Part shown: piece after piece, positions 7,670 to 15,671 of the stretch | How positions within the stretch are numbered: the stretch's first letter is position 1 | How the letters are laid out: each line of letters opens with the position of its first letter | Assembly (NCBI RefSeq): GCF_008905045.1 | Contig: NZ_VWMY01000084.1 | Span: 1 to 38,492, forward strand | Length of the DNA stretch: 38,492 bases | Direction: 5' to 3' | DNA from: Streptomyces albicerus | Lineage (GTDB): Bacteria > Actinomycetota > Actinomycetes > Streptomycetales > Streptomycetaceae | The notes under the pieces: model-generated | What the model saw: the letters and a program-made list of their open reading frames with translations, nothing else | What the model was told of the DNA's origin: nothing | Database searches by the model: none | Program-made: the position numbers and the translations under genes

Positions 7670-9088
7670 CTAGCCCATCTCCTCCAGGGTCTTGCCCTTG
7701 GTCTCCGTCACGAACTTGAGCACGAACGGGATGGAGAGCGCGGCGAAGACCGTGTAGATCACGTAGGTGACGGAGAGGTTCCAGTCGGCGAGCGACGGGA
7801 AGCTCGCGGTGATGGCCCAGTTGGCGATCCACTGCGCGGAGGCGGCGACGCCGAGGGCGGCGGCGCGGATCTTGTTGGGGAACATCTCGCCGAGGAAGAC
7901 CCAGACGACGACACCCCAGGAGAGGGCGAAGAAGAGGACGAACACGTGGGCGGCGATCAGGGCGACCCAGCCCTGGGTGGCCGGCAGCTTGCCGTCGACG
8001 AGGTCGAAGGAGAAGGCCCAGGCCTCCAGGGCGAGACCGACGACCATGCCCACGGAACCGATGAGCGCGAGGGGCCTGCGGCCGATGCGGTCGACGAAGA
8101 TCATGGCGATCACGGTGCCGATGATGTTGATGATCGACGTGGTGAACGAGTAGAAGAACGACTCCGTCGGGTCGACGCCGACCGACTGCCACAGCGTCGA
8201 GGAGTAGTAGAACGCGACGTTGATGCCGACGAACTGCTGGAAGACCGAGAGGCCGATACCGATCCAGACGATCGGCTTGAAGAAGAAGCTGCCGCCGAGC
8301 AGGTCCTTGAAGACCGACTTGTGCTCGCTCTTCATGGCGTGCTCGATCTCCAGCACGCGGGCGTCCAGGTCGACGTCCTTGCCCTCGACCTCGGCGAGCA
8401 CCTCGCGGGCGCGCGTCTCCTTGCCGACGGAGATCAGGAAGCGCGGGGACTCGGGGATCGCGAAGGAGAGCAGACCGTAGAGGACGGCCGGGATGACCAT
8501 GACGCCGAGCATGACCTGCCAGGCTTCCAGGCCCATGATCTCGCCGCGCTGGTCGCCGCCGGCGGCGTTGAGGATGCCCCAGTTGACCAGCTGGGAGATG
8601 GCGATGCCGATGACGATCGCGGCCTGCTGGAAGGAGCCGAGCCGTCCGCGGTAGGCGGCCGGGGCGACCTCGGCGATGTAGGCCGGGCCGATGACGGAGG
8701 CCATGCCGATGGCGAAGCCGCCGACGACGCGCCAGAAGGCGAGGTCGTACAGGGCGAAGGGCAGGGCGGATCCGACGGCGCTGACGATGAACAGCGCGGC
8801 CGAGATCTGCATACAGCGGATACGGCCGATGCGGTCGGCGATGCGGCCCGCGGTGGCGGCACCGATGGCACAGCCGATCAGCGCGATGGCGATGACCTGG
8901 GCCAGGGCCGCGGAGCCGATGTCGTAACGGTCCCTGATGGCCTCGACGGCGCCGTTGATCACGGCACTGTCGTAACCGAAGAGGAATCCGCCCATCGCGG
9001 CCGCCGCCGCGATGAAGATGACGTGGGAGAGATGCTCGGGATGAGCTTCCCGGGCTCCTGACTTGGATGCCTGCGCTGTGCTGGTCAC
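7670..9088 (-). CDS. glcP: Glucose permease GlcP, MFS sugar transporter
   Basis: This 472-residue major-facilitator protein has 12 predicted membrane segments. Sugar-porter signatures are present: GGFLFGYDSAVINGA near the N-terminus, two RIADRIGRI / FVDRIGRR loops, PESPRFL after helix 6, and ETKGKTLEEMG at the C-terminus. Length and sequence fit GlcP, the main glucose uptake system of Streptomyces, and its place beside smc fits too. The start is the GTG at 9088, with GAGGAG 5 nt before it; an alternative ATG at 9112 would add eight residues. A promoter candidate with an overlapping inverted repeat lies at 9127-9155. GlcP is a proton symporter, unlike PTS or ABC systems. Confidence 0.9.
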   Translation of the reverse strand: MTSTAQASKSGAREAHPEHLSHVIFIAAAAAMGGFLFGYDSAVINGAVEAIRDRYDIGSAALAQVIAIALIGCAIGAATAGRIADRIGRIRCMQISAALFIVSAVGSALPFALYDLAFWRVVGGFAIGMASVIGPAYIAEVAPAAYRGRLGSFQQAAIVIGIAISQLVNWGILNAAGGDQRGEIMGLEAWQVMLGVMVIPAVLYGLLSFAIPESPRFLISVGKETRAREVLAEVEGKDVDLDARVLEIEHAMKSEHKSVFKDLLGGSFFFKPIVWIGIGLSVFQQFVGINVAFYYSSTLWQSVGVDPTESFFYSFTTSIINIIGTVIAMIFVDRIGRRPLALIGSVGMVVGLALEAWAFSFDLVDGKLPATQGWVALIAAHVFVLFFALSWGVVVWVFLGEMFPNKIRAAALGVAASAQWIANWAITASFPSLADWNLSVTYVIYTVFAALSIPFVLKFVTETKGKTLEEMG

Positions 9089-9126
9089 GTGAACTCCTCG
9101 GGCCCCCGGCAACGCTGCCGGCGTGA

Positions 9127-9155
9127 AAGTAAGCCCTTCCAGATGGTCCTACCAA
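9127..9155 (-). promoter_or_regulatory. Candidate glcP promoter with overlapping operator-like repeat
   Basis: On the minus strand TTGGTA (9150-9155) and TTACTT (9127-9132) are 17 nt apart, a plausible -35/-10 pair 39 nt upstream of the GTG. Overlapping the -35 is TGGT-CCT-ACCA (9144-9154, plus-strand reading), a short inverted repeat. It resembles half-sites of GntR/HutC-family operators but has the wrong spacing for a DasR site. Confidence 0.4.
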
Positions 9156-9179
9156 TGGCATGGTGTCACGCCACCGATC

Positions 9180-9222
9180 ACCTGAAGGTAAAAGCGATGC
9201 TTCAGAGACTATGCCTTCAGGT
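9180..9222. repeat. Inverted repeat downstream of smc
   Basis: ACCTGAAGG (9180-9188) and CCTTCAGGT (9214-9222) are perfect 9-bp arms around 25 bp, with a further CTTCAG near 9201 in between. It lies between the smc stop and the glcP promoter. It may be a weak terminator for smc (no T-run is seen) or a regulatory site. Confidence 0.45.
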
Positions 9223-9351
9223 TTCGAAGTCAAGACGGGGTGTTATGAACCAGGGAAGGCGCAGGTAAGAGTTTTACGTTCGACTCTTGAAGGAATGGAA
9301 ACGGTGCAGCCCCTCGGCGTCTGCACGGTCGTCGGTCAGGGCAGCAGTCGG

Positions 9352-12300
9352 TCAGCGCAGCCGCTGACTGATCACCTTCGACACCCCGTCCCCCTGCATG
9401 GACACCCCGTACAGCGCGTCGGCGACTTCCATCGTCCGCTTCTGGTGCGTGATCACGATCAGCTGCGAAGCCTCCTGCAGCTCCTGCATGATCCGGATCA
9501 GCCGCTGCAGATTGGTGTCGTCGAGGGCCGCCTCCACCTCGTCCATCACATAGAACGGACTGGGCCGGGCCTTGAAGATCGACACAAGCATCGCGACGGC
9601 GGTCAGCGACCGCTCCCCACCGGACAGCAACGACAGCCGCTTGACCTTCTTCCCCGGCGGCCGCGCCTCCACATCGACACCTGTGGTGAGCATGTTGTCG
9701 GGATCGGTCAGGATCAGTCGCCCTTCCCCTCCGGGGAACAGCCTGCTGAAGACCCCTTCGAACTCCCGCGCCGTATCCCAGAACGCCTCGGTGAAGACCT
9801 GCTCGACCCGCTCGTCGACCTCCTTCACCACCTGAAGAAGATCGGCACGCGTCTTCTTCAGGTCCTCCAGCTGCTCGCTGAGGAACTTGTGGCGCTCCTC
9901 CAGCGCGGCGAACTCCTCCAGGGCAAGCGGGTTGACCTTCCCGAGCTGCTGATACGCCCGCTCGGCCGACTTGAGCCGCTTCTCCTGCTCGGAACGGTGG
10001 AACGGCCGGGGCTGGTTGCGCGGATGCTCCGGGTCGTCCGGCAGCTCCTCGCCCTCGGCGGGCAGCGAGGGCGGCACCAGCTGGTCGGGCCCGAAGTCCG
10101 CGATCAGCCCCGCCGGTTCGACCCCCAGCTCCTCCAGCGCCTTCGCCTCCAACTGCTCTATCCGCAGCCGCTTCTCGGCCCCGAGCACCTCACCGCGGTG
10201 CACCGAGTCGGTGAGCTTGTCGAGCTCGGCCTTGAGGTCACGGCCCTCGTTACGGGCGACGACGAGATCCTGCTCCCGCCGCGCCTTGGCGCTCTCCGCG
10301 GCCGTGCGCTCCTCGTCCGCCCGGCCGAGCGAGATCTCGACGTGCGCGAGCAACTGCCGGGCCCCGGAGGCGACGGCCTCGGCGACGGCGGCCTCGTGCC
10401 GCAGCCTTGCCCTGCGCTGCTCGGCACGCGCGCGTGCCTCGCGTTCGGCGCGGGCGGCCCGGTCGAGCGAATCGGCCCGCCCGGCAAGGCCCTTGACCCG
10501 CTCCTCGTGCGTACGCACCTGGAGCCGGGCCTCCATCTCGGTCTGCCGCGCGTTGGCCCCGTCGGCCGCCAGCCGGTCCCGTACGGAGGTGTCGGGTTCC
10601 TCCTCGACCGGCATCTCCTCGGCGACGGCGAGCCGTTCGGCCAGCTCCTCCGCCTCCTGTACGGCCCTGTCGAGAGCTTCCTGTGCCCGGGCGGCCGCGG
10701 CGGTGCTCCGCTCGGCCTCTCCGGCGGCACCCCGCGCCTGCCCGGCCAACCGCCCGAGCTGCTGCGCGAACCCGGACTTCTCCCGCTCGACGGCCCGCCG
10801 CCGCTCGCCCAACTCTTCGACGAGGGCGGCCCGTTCCTTGCGCTGCTCGGCTGCGCGGTGCTGCGCTTCGGTCAACTCCTCGCACAGCACGCCCAGTTCT
10901 TCCAGCTCGGCCGCCGCCTCGTCGACGGATGCCTGGACCTCGAGCAGACTCGGCGCCCCGGCGGACCCGCCCTGCGCGAAGTGCGCCCCGAGCAGGTCCC
11001 CTTCGACGGTCACGGCGGTCAACTCGGGCCGCGCGTAGACAAGATCCTCGGCGTCCTCGAGCGTCCCCACCACGACGATGCCGCGCAGCAATCGCCATAC
11101 GGCAGGCATCAGGTCGGAAGGCGCGCGGACGAGATCGGCGGCGAAGGGAGGGCCGCCGGGACGCGGCTGCCGACGTACGTCGCCGGTGGCGGCGTGATGC
11201 GGCTCGACCCCCGAGGACCGCTCGTCGGCTCCCTCGACAGGCCGGCCCTCGCGTACGTCGTCGGGGGCGCCGTACGCAGCGAACGAATCCGGTGTTCCCG
11301 GGTGCCGTGCCTCGCCGGGGTCGCCGCCGGGGTGATCTCCAACGGGTCCGCCCTGTGGGTCCTGTGGGTCCTGCGGGTCCTGTGGGGCAGCGTCGCCGGC
11401 GTCCCGCAGCCCCTCCGAGCCGCGGACGCCCGGCCCACCCGGTTCCGCGACGTCACTGTCTGTCCCTTCCGGCGCCACCGGGCGCCGGACGCCGTCTCGG
11501 GCCGGCGATCCCGGCGCGCCCGCCGGCTCCTCCGGCGCCCCCGCCAGCAACAGCGCCGCGCGCCCCCCGTCCTGTTTGCGCAGCAGGCGGATGGCGTCCG
11601 CGGCCGATGCGGGGGTGGTCACCGCGATGGCGTCCGCCGCGGCGCCGAAGGCGGCGGCCACCGCGACCTCGTAGCCGTGAGTGACCGAGAGCAGTTCCGC
11701 CGCCGGGCCGAGCAGGCCCGACAGCCGGTCCTTCGCCGCGAGCAGCGCGCCCGTGCCGTCCTTGCGGCGCAGGCCCATGGCCAAGGCCTCGTGGCGGGCC
11801 TGGGTGGCCGCGCGCTTGCGTTCGGCCGCGGTGACCGCCTCGCGGGCCGCGGTCAGGGTGGACTCGGCGTCGGCGAGGGCGCGCTTGGCCGCCTCGTGCC
11901 GCTCGGCGAGTTCCTCGTCGCCGGCGTCCAGTCCGTCGACCTCGGCCTTGAGCTGCTCGTACTCCTCCTGGGCGGCGACGGCACGTTCCTGGGCCTCGTC
12001 GCGGGCGGAGGCGAGGCGGTCGATCTCGGCCTGGGCAGAGGCGGCGCGCGAACGGGCGGCGTTGACCTGGCCGTTCAGCCGGGCGAGGCCTTCGCGGCGG
12101 TCGGCGATTGCGCGGGCCACGTCCTTCAGGCGCCGCTCCTCCATGGCCAGTTCGCGCTCAAGATCGGCCCGGTGAGCAACGGTGTCCTCCAGTGCGCGCT
12201 CGGCCGCTTCCAGAGCCGCTTCCAGCTCGGCCTCCTGCTCGCGGATCCGCGCGGCCTCGCGCTCCATGTCCTCGGGGTCGCGCCCACGCCGCTCCTCGGG

Positions 12301-13254
12301 CGGCTGGGCGGTCGCGCTCTTGACCCGGGCGTCCGCCAGCGAGACCGTGCCGCGCACCCGCTCGGCCAGCTGCGACAGCTCGTACCAGCTCTGCTGGGCC
12401 CGCTGAAGACGGGGGGTAAGCCGCCGTACCTCGCCCTCCAGCATCGCCTCCCGCTGTGTCGCCTTCTTCAGCTCGGCCTCGGCGGCCTCCTTGCGTTCCT
12501 TGAGCGCGGCCTCGTCGGCGATCTCCGCCTGGAGCGACCCTCGGAGGCGTACGAGATCGTCGGCGAGCAGCCGCAGCCGGGCGTCCCGGAGGTCGGCCTG
12601 GATCACGGCGGCCCGGCGGGCGACGGCGGCCTGCCGGCCGAGCGGCTTCAACTGCCGTCGCAGCTCGTCCGTGAGGTCCTGGACACGCGCGAGGTTGGCC
12701 TGCATCGCGTCGAGCTTCCGCAGCGCCTTCTCCTTGCGCTTGCGGTGCTTGAGGACGCCCGCGGCCTCCTCGATGAAGGCGCGGCGGCCCATCGGATCGG
12801 CGTGCAGGACGGAGTCGAGCTGGCCCTGTCCGACGATGACGTGCATCTCGCGGCCGATGCCGGAGTCGGAGAGGAGTTCCTGGATGTCGAGGAGACGGCA
12901 GGTGTCGCCGTTGAGCTGGTACTCGCTGCCGCCGTTGCGGAACATGATCCGCGTGATGGTGACCTCGGCGTACTCGATGGGCAGCGCCCCGTCGGAGTTG
13001 TCGATCGTGAGGGACACCTCGGCGCGGCCGAGCGGGGGCCGCCCGGTGGTGCCGGCGAAGATGACGTCCTCCATCTTGCCGCCGCGCAGCGACTTGGCAC
13101 CCTGCTCGCCCATGACCCAGCTGAGCGCGTCCACGACGTTGGACTTGCCCGAACCGTTGGGGCCCACGACACAGGTGATGCCCGGCTCGAACCGCAGCGT
13201 GGTCGCCGAGGCGAACGATTTGAACCCGCGCAGGGTCAGGGCCTTGAGGTGCAC
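9352..13254 (-). CDS. smc: Chromosome segregation protein SMC with enlarged hinge
   Basis: This 1300-residue SMC condensin ATPase organises and segregates the chromosome with ScpA and ScpB. Walker A is GPNGSGKS (31-38). The ABC signature LLSGGERS (about 1209-1216) and Walker B FYVMDEVEAALDD (about 1234-1246) are intact, with long coiled coils between. The start is GTG 13254, giving VHLKALTLRGFKSF, the usual SMC N-terminus; the longer frame to 13329 lacks family similarity. Streptomyces SMC is normally nearer 1190 residues. The excess is a Pro/Gly/Asp-rich stretch at about residues 575-703, within the hinge region, read from about 11146-11530, and it includes a short DPQ tandem repeat. The frame is open throughout. 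Confidence 0.95.
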   Translation of the reverse strand: MHLKALTLRGFKSFASATTLRFEPGITCVVGPNGSGKSNVVDALSWVMGEQGAKSLRGGKMEDVIFAGTTGRPPLGRAEVSLTIDNSDGALPIEYAEVTITRIMFRNGGSEYQLNGDTCRLLDIQELLSDSGIGREMHVIVGQGQLDSVLHADPMGRRAFIEEAAGVLKHRKRKEKALRKLDAMQANLARVQDLTDELRRQLKPLGRQAAVARRAAVIQADLRDARLRLLADDLVRLRGSLQAEIADEAALKERKEAAEAELKKATQREAMLEGEVRRLTPRLQRAQQSWYELSQLAERVRGTVSLADARVKSATAQPPEERRGRDPEDMEREAARIREQEAELEAALEAAERALEDTVAHRADLERELAMEERRLKDVARAIADRREGLARLNGQVNAARSRAASAQAEIDRLASARDEAQERAVAAQEEYEQLKAEVDGLDAGDEELAERHEAAKRALADAESTLTAAREAVTAAERKRAATQARHEALAMGLRRKDGTGALLAAKDRLSGLLGPAAELLSVTHGYEVAVAAAFGAAADAIAVTTPASAADAIRLLRKQDGGRAALLLAGAPEEPAGAPGSPARDGVRRPVAPEGTDSDVAEPGGPGVRGSEGLRDAGDAAPQDPQDPQDPQGGPVGDHPGGDPGEARHPGTPDSFAAYGAPDDVREGRPVEGADERSSGVEPHHAATGDVRRQPRPGGPPFAADLVRAPSDLMPAVWRLLRGIVVVGTLEDAEDLVYARPELTAVTVEGDLLGAHFAQGGSAGAPSLLEVQASVDEAAAELEELGVLCEELTEAQHRAAEQRKERAALVEELGERRRAVEREKSGFAQQLGRLAGQARGAAGEAERSTAAAARAQEALDRAVQEAEELAERLAVAEEMPVEEEPDTSVRDRLAADGANARQTEMEARLQVRTHEERVKGLAGRADSLDRAARAEREARARAEQRRARLRHEAAVAEAVASGARQLLAHVEISLGRADEERTAAESAKARREQDLVVARNEGRDLKAELDKLTDSVHRGEVLGAEKRLRIEQLEAKALEELGVEPAGLIADFGPDQLVPPSLPAEGEELPDDPEHPRNQPRPFHRSEQEKRLKSAERAYQQLGKVNPLALEEFAALEERHKFLSEQLEDLKKTRADLLQVVKEVDERVEQVFTEAFWDTAREFEGVFSRLFPGGEGRLILTDPDNMLTTGVDVEARPPGKKVKRLSLLSGGERSLTAVAMLVSIFKARPSPFYVMDEVEAALDDTNLQRLIRIMQELQEASQLIVITHQKRTMEVADALYGVSMQGDGVSKVISQRLR
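11351..11388. repeat. 9-bp tandem repeat in the smc hinge insertion
   Basis: Four near-identical copies of cctgtgggt (plus-strand reading) lie in frame. They encode a PQ-DPQ-DPQ-DPQ run on the minus strand within the enlarged SMC hinge region. The unit is a multiple of three, so copy-number change would keep the frame. Confidence 0.8.
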
Positions 13255-13279
13255 GCAGCCGGACTCTACCTTCCGGGTC

Positions 13280-13318
13280 GGTCTCACTCCATGAACGCGC
13301 GGTTTCACCCATGAACGT
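13280..13318. repeat. Phased direct repeats upstream of smc
   Basis: GGTCTCACTCCATGAACG (13280-13297) is followed by GGTTTCACCCATGAACG (13302-13318), with the 3' parts repeating every 20 bp. They start about 26 nt upstream of the smc GTG. Two similar sites two helical turns apart suggest a cooperative operator, though this is inference. Confidence 0.5.
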
Positions 13319-13371
13319 GCAGGGCACACCAGACGTTAAAGAGAGTGTGGGAATGCGCGGGAGCAAGAAAG

Positions 13372-13393
13372 AAGGGACGCCGAAGCGTCCCTT
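13372..13393 (-). terminator. Intrinsic terminator after the small coiled-coil gene
   Basis: AAGGGACGC and GCGTCCCTT form a perfect 9-bp stem with a 4-nt loop. On the minus strand the stem is followed by CTTTCTT. It lies about 60 nt past the stop codon of the coiled-coil gene and upstream of smc, so it separates the two transcripts. Confidence 0.75.
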
Positions 13394-13455
13394 GCAACTC
13401 TGTTAGCGGCTGACACGGACAGCCTGTTCACTGGTGGCGTCGTGCGGTGCAGTGA

Positions 13456-13659
13456 TCAGGTGAGCGCAGGCTCCGCCTGGTGTGCGTCGATGCTCTCGAG
13501 AAGCGAGTCGTGAGAAGCGGCAGCCGCGAGCGCGTCGTTCTCGGCCTGGATCCGTACGAGCTCGGATTCCAGGTCCTGGACGCGCTGCTGGAGCCGTCGC
13601 ATCTCGGCAATGAGTCGCGGGTCGGAACCGCCGACGTAACCGAGAAGCGCCTTTGCCAT
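13456..13659 (-). CDS. Small conserved coiled-coil protein
   Basis: This 67-residue protein begins MAKALLGYVGGSDPRLIAEM. A predicted parallel coiled coil or leucine zipper follows (about residues 18-45, with L/V/A at heptad positions in LQQRVQDLESELVRIQAEND), then a short Ala/Ser/His tail. The ATG at 13659 is chosen because GGAGG precedes it; the open frame upstream has no family character. It is soluble and acidic in the helix. I know no function. Homologues appear to be conserved in Streptomyces next to smc, so a nucleoid or cell-division adaptor is conceivable but unproven. Confidence 0.8.
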   Translation of the reverse strand: MAKALLGYVGGSDPRLIAEMRRLQQRVQDLESELVRIQAENDALAAAASHDSLLESIDAHQAEPALT

Positions 13660-14051
13660 GATGGATGGTCCTCCACACTGAGTGACCGACCGAAGCGGTG
13701 TGGGTCGTGAGGGAATCGCACCCGCGATGCTTGGCACTGTCGAGTTTTTACTGCCGCTCTTACATGCCAAACAGCTAAGGTGCGCGGGGCTTTCAGCGTC
13801 TCACCAAAAAGTTTGACGGTCAACACGATCACGCCCCGTATTGGGGGGCAACCCGGGGCGCGCGGCCGGAGAACGGGCGGCGCTGCCTCTCTTTCGGGGC
13901 CCTGGGGGGCGTGGAGATCATCCTTTCTCGCGGAGCCTGCCACGACAAGCTGTTATTGGCAACCACCAGGTAGTTTCTGCCCGGGGCAGGTGCCCGGCGC
14001 ACGCCCCGCGCCCTCGACCTGGGGTGTCGCGACCGGTCGCCGCGATGGATC
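13660..14051. other. Gene-free leader and spacer between acyP and the coiled-coil gene
   Basis: These 392 bases hold no convincing gene. The half near the coiled-coil gene contains nested complementary segments: CGCACC/GGTGCG at 13717-13722 and 13779-13784, and TTGGCA/TGCCAA at 13731-13736 and 13765-13770. These suggest a folded 5' leader on the minus strand. TTGAC-G-GTCAA at 13813-13823 is a short palindrome. The acyP-side half is GC-rich spacer in which I see nothing definite. Confidence 0.45.
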
Positions 14052-14333
14052 TCACCGGATGGCGAAGCCGTCGTAGCCGCCGCGGGGCGTGTCCCAAATC
14101 TCAGTGACTCCGTCGACACGGCCCGGCGTGTCGTCCCCCTGAAGCCAGTCGAGCAGTCCCTGGCATCCCTCGCGGGAGCCCTCCGCGACCACCTGGACCC
14201 GTCCGTCCGCCAAATTGAGAGCAAAACCACTCAGGCCGCCGATCTCCAGCGCCCTGGCCCGCGTGTACCAGCGGAAACCCACGCCCTGGACTCGTCCGCG
14301 CACCCAGGCGACCAGCCGTACATCCTCGCTCAT
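14052..14333 (-). CDS. acyP: Acylphosphatase
   Basis: This 93-residue protein of normal family length hydrolyses acyl phosphates in the cytoplasm. The phosphate-binding loop GRVQGVGFRWYTR (13-25) carries the catalytic Arg21. The second active residue is Asn40 in ALNLADGRVQVVAEG (38-52). The C-terminus GYDGFAIR is typical. The start is ATG 14333, with only a weak ribosome binding site. It diverges from the CAP-domain gene. The physiological substrate of bacterial acylphosphatases is not established. Confidence 0.95.
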   Translation of the reverse strand: MSEDVRLVAWVRGRVQGVGFRWYTRARALEIGGLSGFALNLADGRVQVVAEGSREGCQGLLDWLQGDDTPGRVDGVTEIWDTPRGGYDGFAIR

Positions 14334-14411
14334 GGCTGCACGCTAACCGGCCAAATGCTCTCGGAGCACTTCCTCCTCTTGCGCCATGGGGTACCGTCCC
14401 GACCCAATGAG

Positions 14412-14431
14412 CCTCACTCGTTCGGGTGAGG
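14412..14431. promoter_or_regulatory. Inverted repeat upstream of the CAP-domain gene
   Basis: CCTCAC and GTGAGG are separated by 8 bp, about 35 nt before the ATG of the CAP-domain gene. It could be an operator or a leader hairpin. There is no other evidence. Confidence 0.35.
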
Positions 14432-14464
14432 AACGTTGACCGCAAGGATGAGGAAGGCCAGGAG

Positions 14465-15592
14465 ATGGGACGCCACCGACGCTCCGCCGCCGGCCGCGCC
14501 GCCACAGGCCGCGCCACCGGGGTCACGCAAACGTACGATACATACACGGGCGGCTACGCGACCGCGGACGCGGGTGACTACGCGAGCGAGAGCGACTACG
14601 CGATCGCGGGCGACCACCTGACCGCCGGGTCCTACCTGAACGGCAGCCCTTACGCGACCGCGGGTCTCTACGACTCGCCGGGCGGCATCCACGAGACGGG
14701 CGAGCTGTACTCGAGGAGTGACGCCTACCTCTTCGCGGCGGACCCCGCCGCCCATGCGACGACCGGTTACGCGCCCGACGGCGGTTCCCGGCGCGGCCAC
14801 CGCCGCCGCAAGAAGGGTGTGACGCCCGTACGCACCGGTCTGCTCGGTGTCTCGGCCGCCGTCGCGATGGGTGCCGTCGCGGTCGCCTCCGGGCTGATCC
14901 CTGGCAGCGACAACTACTCGATCGGCGGGAGCGCGGACAAGGTGCGCGCCCAGGACACGCCGAGCGATGTGGAGACCCAGGGCGGCACGGGCGGTGCCGC
15001 GGAGGACCGTCAGGACTCGGGCACGAGCCGTGACCTGGAGCGCTCCGCCTCCCCCACGGTCTCGCCCAGCACGAAGGCCCCGGAGAAGACCGAGGAGACG
15101 CCCTCCGCGAAGCCGTCGACCAAGGCTCCGCCCAAGGAGTCGAAGACCAAGCCCACCACGAAGGCGCCGGCCACGAAGGCACCCAAGGCGCCTCCGTCGA
15201 AGGCGGTGTCCACGGCGTCCAAGGCCGAGGCCGAGGTGCTCGCGCTGGTCAACGAGGAGCGGGCGAAGGCCGGCTGCAGCCCGGTGACCGCGTCCAGCTC
15301 GCTGGCGGCGCTGGCCCAGGACTTCAGCGAGGACATGGCCGCGCGCGGCTTCTTCGACCACACGGACCCGAGCGGGGCCTCGCCCTGGGACCGGGCGGCG
15401 AAGCTCGGCATCACGAACCTCGGCGGGGAGAACATCGCCCGCGGCCAGGCCGACGCCGCCGCGGTGATGGAGGCCTGGATGAACAGCCCCGGCCACCGCG
15501 CGAACATCCTGAACTGCGACTTCAAGACCCTGGGCGTCGGCGCGCACTTCGCGTCGGGCGGCCCCTGGTGGACGCAGGACTTCGGTTACTAG
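14465..15592 (+). CDS. CAP-domain (SCP/PR-1) extracellular protein with membrane anchor
   Basis: This 375-residue protein begins MGRHRRSAAGR, a common start in Streptomyces envelope proteins; AGGAAGG lies about 8 nt before the ATG. A Tyr/Gly/Ala-rich region (20-105) and a basic patch (RRGHRRRKKG, 109-118) precede one hydrophobic helix (about 122-145). The rest is therefore probably outside the cell. A Thr/Pro/Lys-rich linker (195-250) leads to a C-terminal CAP domain (253-375) with FDHTDP (His299), GENIARG (Glu322) and NSPGHRANIL (His344), the family's conserved cavity residues. Two cysteines (271, 351) may pair. The role of bacterial CAP proteins is largely unknown. Confidence 0.88.
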   Translation: MGRHRRSAAGRAATGRATGVTQTYDTYTGGYATADAGDYASESDYAIAGDHLTAGSYLNGSPYATAGLYDSPGGIHETGELYSRSDAYLFAADPAAHATTGYAPDGGSRRGHRRRKKGVTPVRTGLLGVSAAVAMGAVAVASGLIPGSDNYSIGGSADKVRAQDTPSDVETQGGTGGAAEDRQDSGTSRDLERSASPTVSPSTKAPEKTEETPSAKPSTKAPPKESKTKPTTKAPATKAPKAPPSKAVSTASKAEAEVLALVNEERAKAGCSPVTASSSLAALAQDFSEDMAARGFFDHTDPSGASPWDRAAKLGITNLGGENIARGQADAAAVMEAWMNSPGHRANILNCDFKTLGVGAHFASGGPWWTQDFGY

Positions 15593-15602
15593 CCCCACCA
15601 GA

Positions 15603-15643
15603 CCGCAGGGGGGCGCTAACTTTTCGCTAGCGCCCCCCTGCGG
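15603..15643 (+). terminator. Very stable terminator hairpin after the CAP-domain gene
   Basis: A perfect 16-bp stem (15603-15618 with 15628-15643; arms start CCGCAGGGGGGCGCTA) closes a 9-nt loop and begins 10 nt after the stop codon. The following T-run is only three bases. The stem strength alone is typical of Streptomyces terminators. Confidence 0.9.
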
Positions 15644-15671
15644 TTTGCGCTGTGCCGAGTAAGCTGTAGGT

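Noticed and set aside
9144..9154. DasR (dre) site upstream of glcP
   Set aside because: TGGTCCTACCA lacks one base of the symmetric core TGGTCTAGACCA, so the spacing is wrong.
9160..13314. 1384-codon plus-strand frame opposite smc
   Set aside because: It is a GC-rich shadow of smc on the other strand; the translation is Leu/Gly/Arg/Val-rich without domains, whereas the smc strand has all ATPase motifs.
13690..13790. A tRNA gene on the minus strand
   Set aside because: D-arm-like and T-arm-like strings exist, but no acceptor stem pairs and the anticodon stem does not form, so it is not called as a tRNA.
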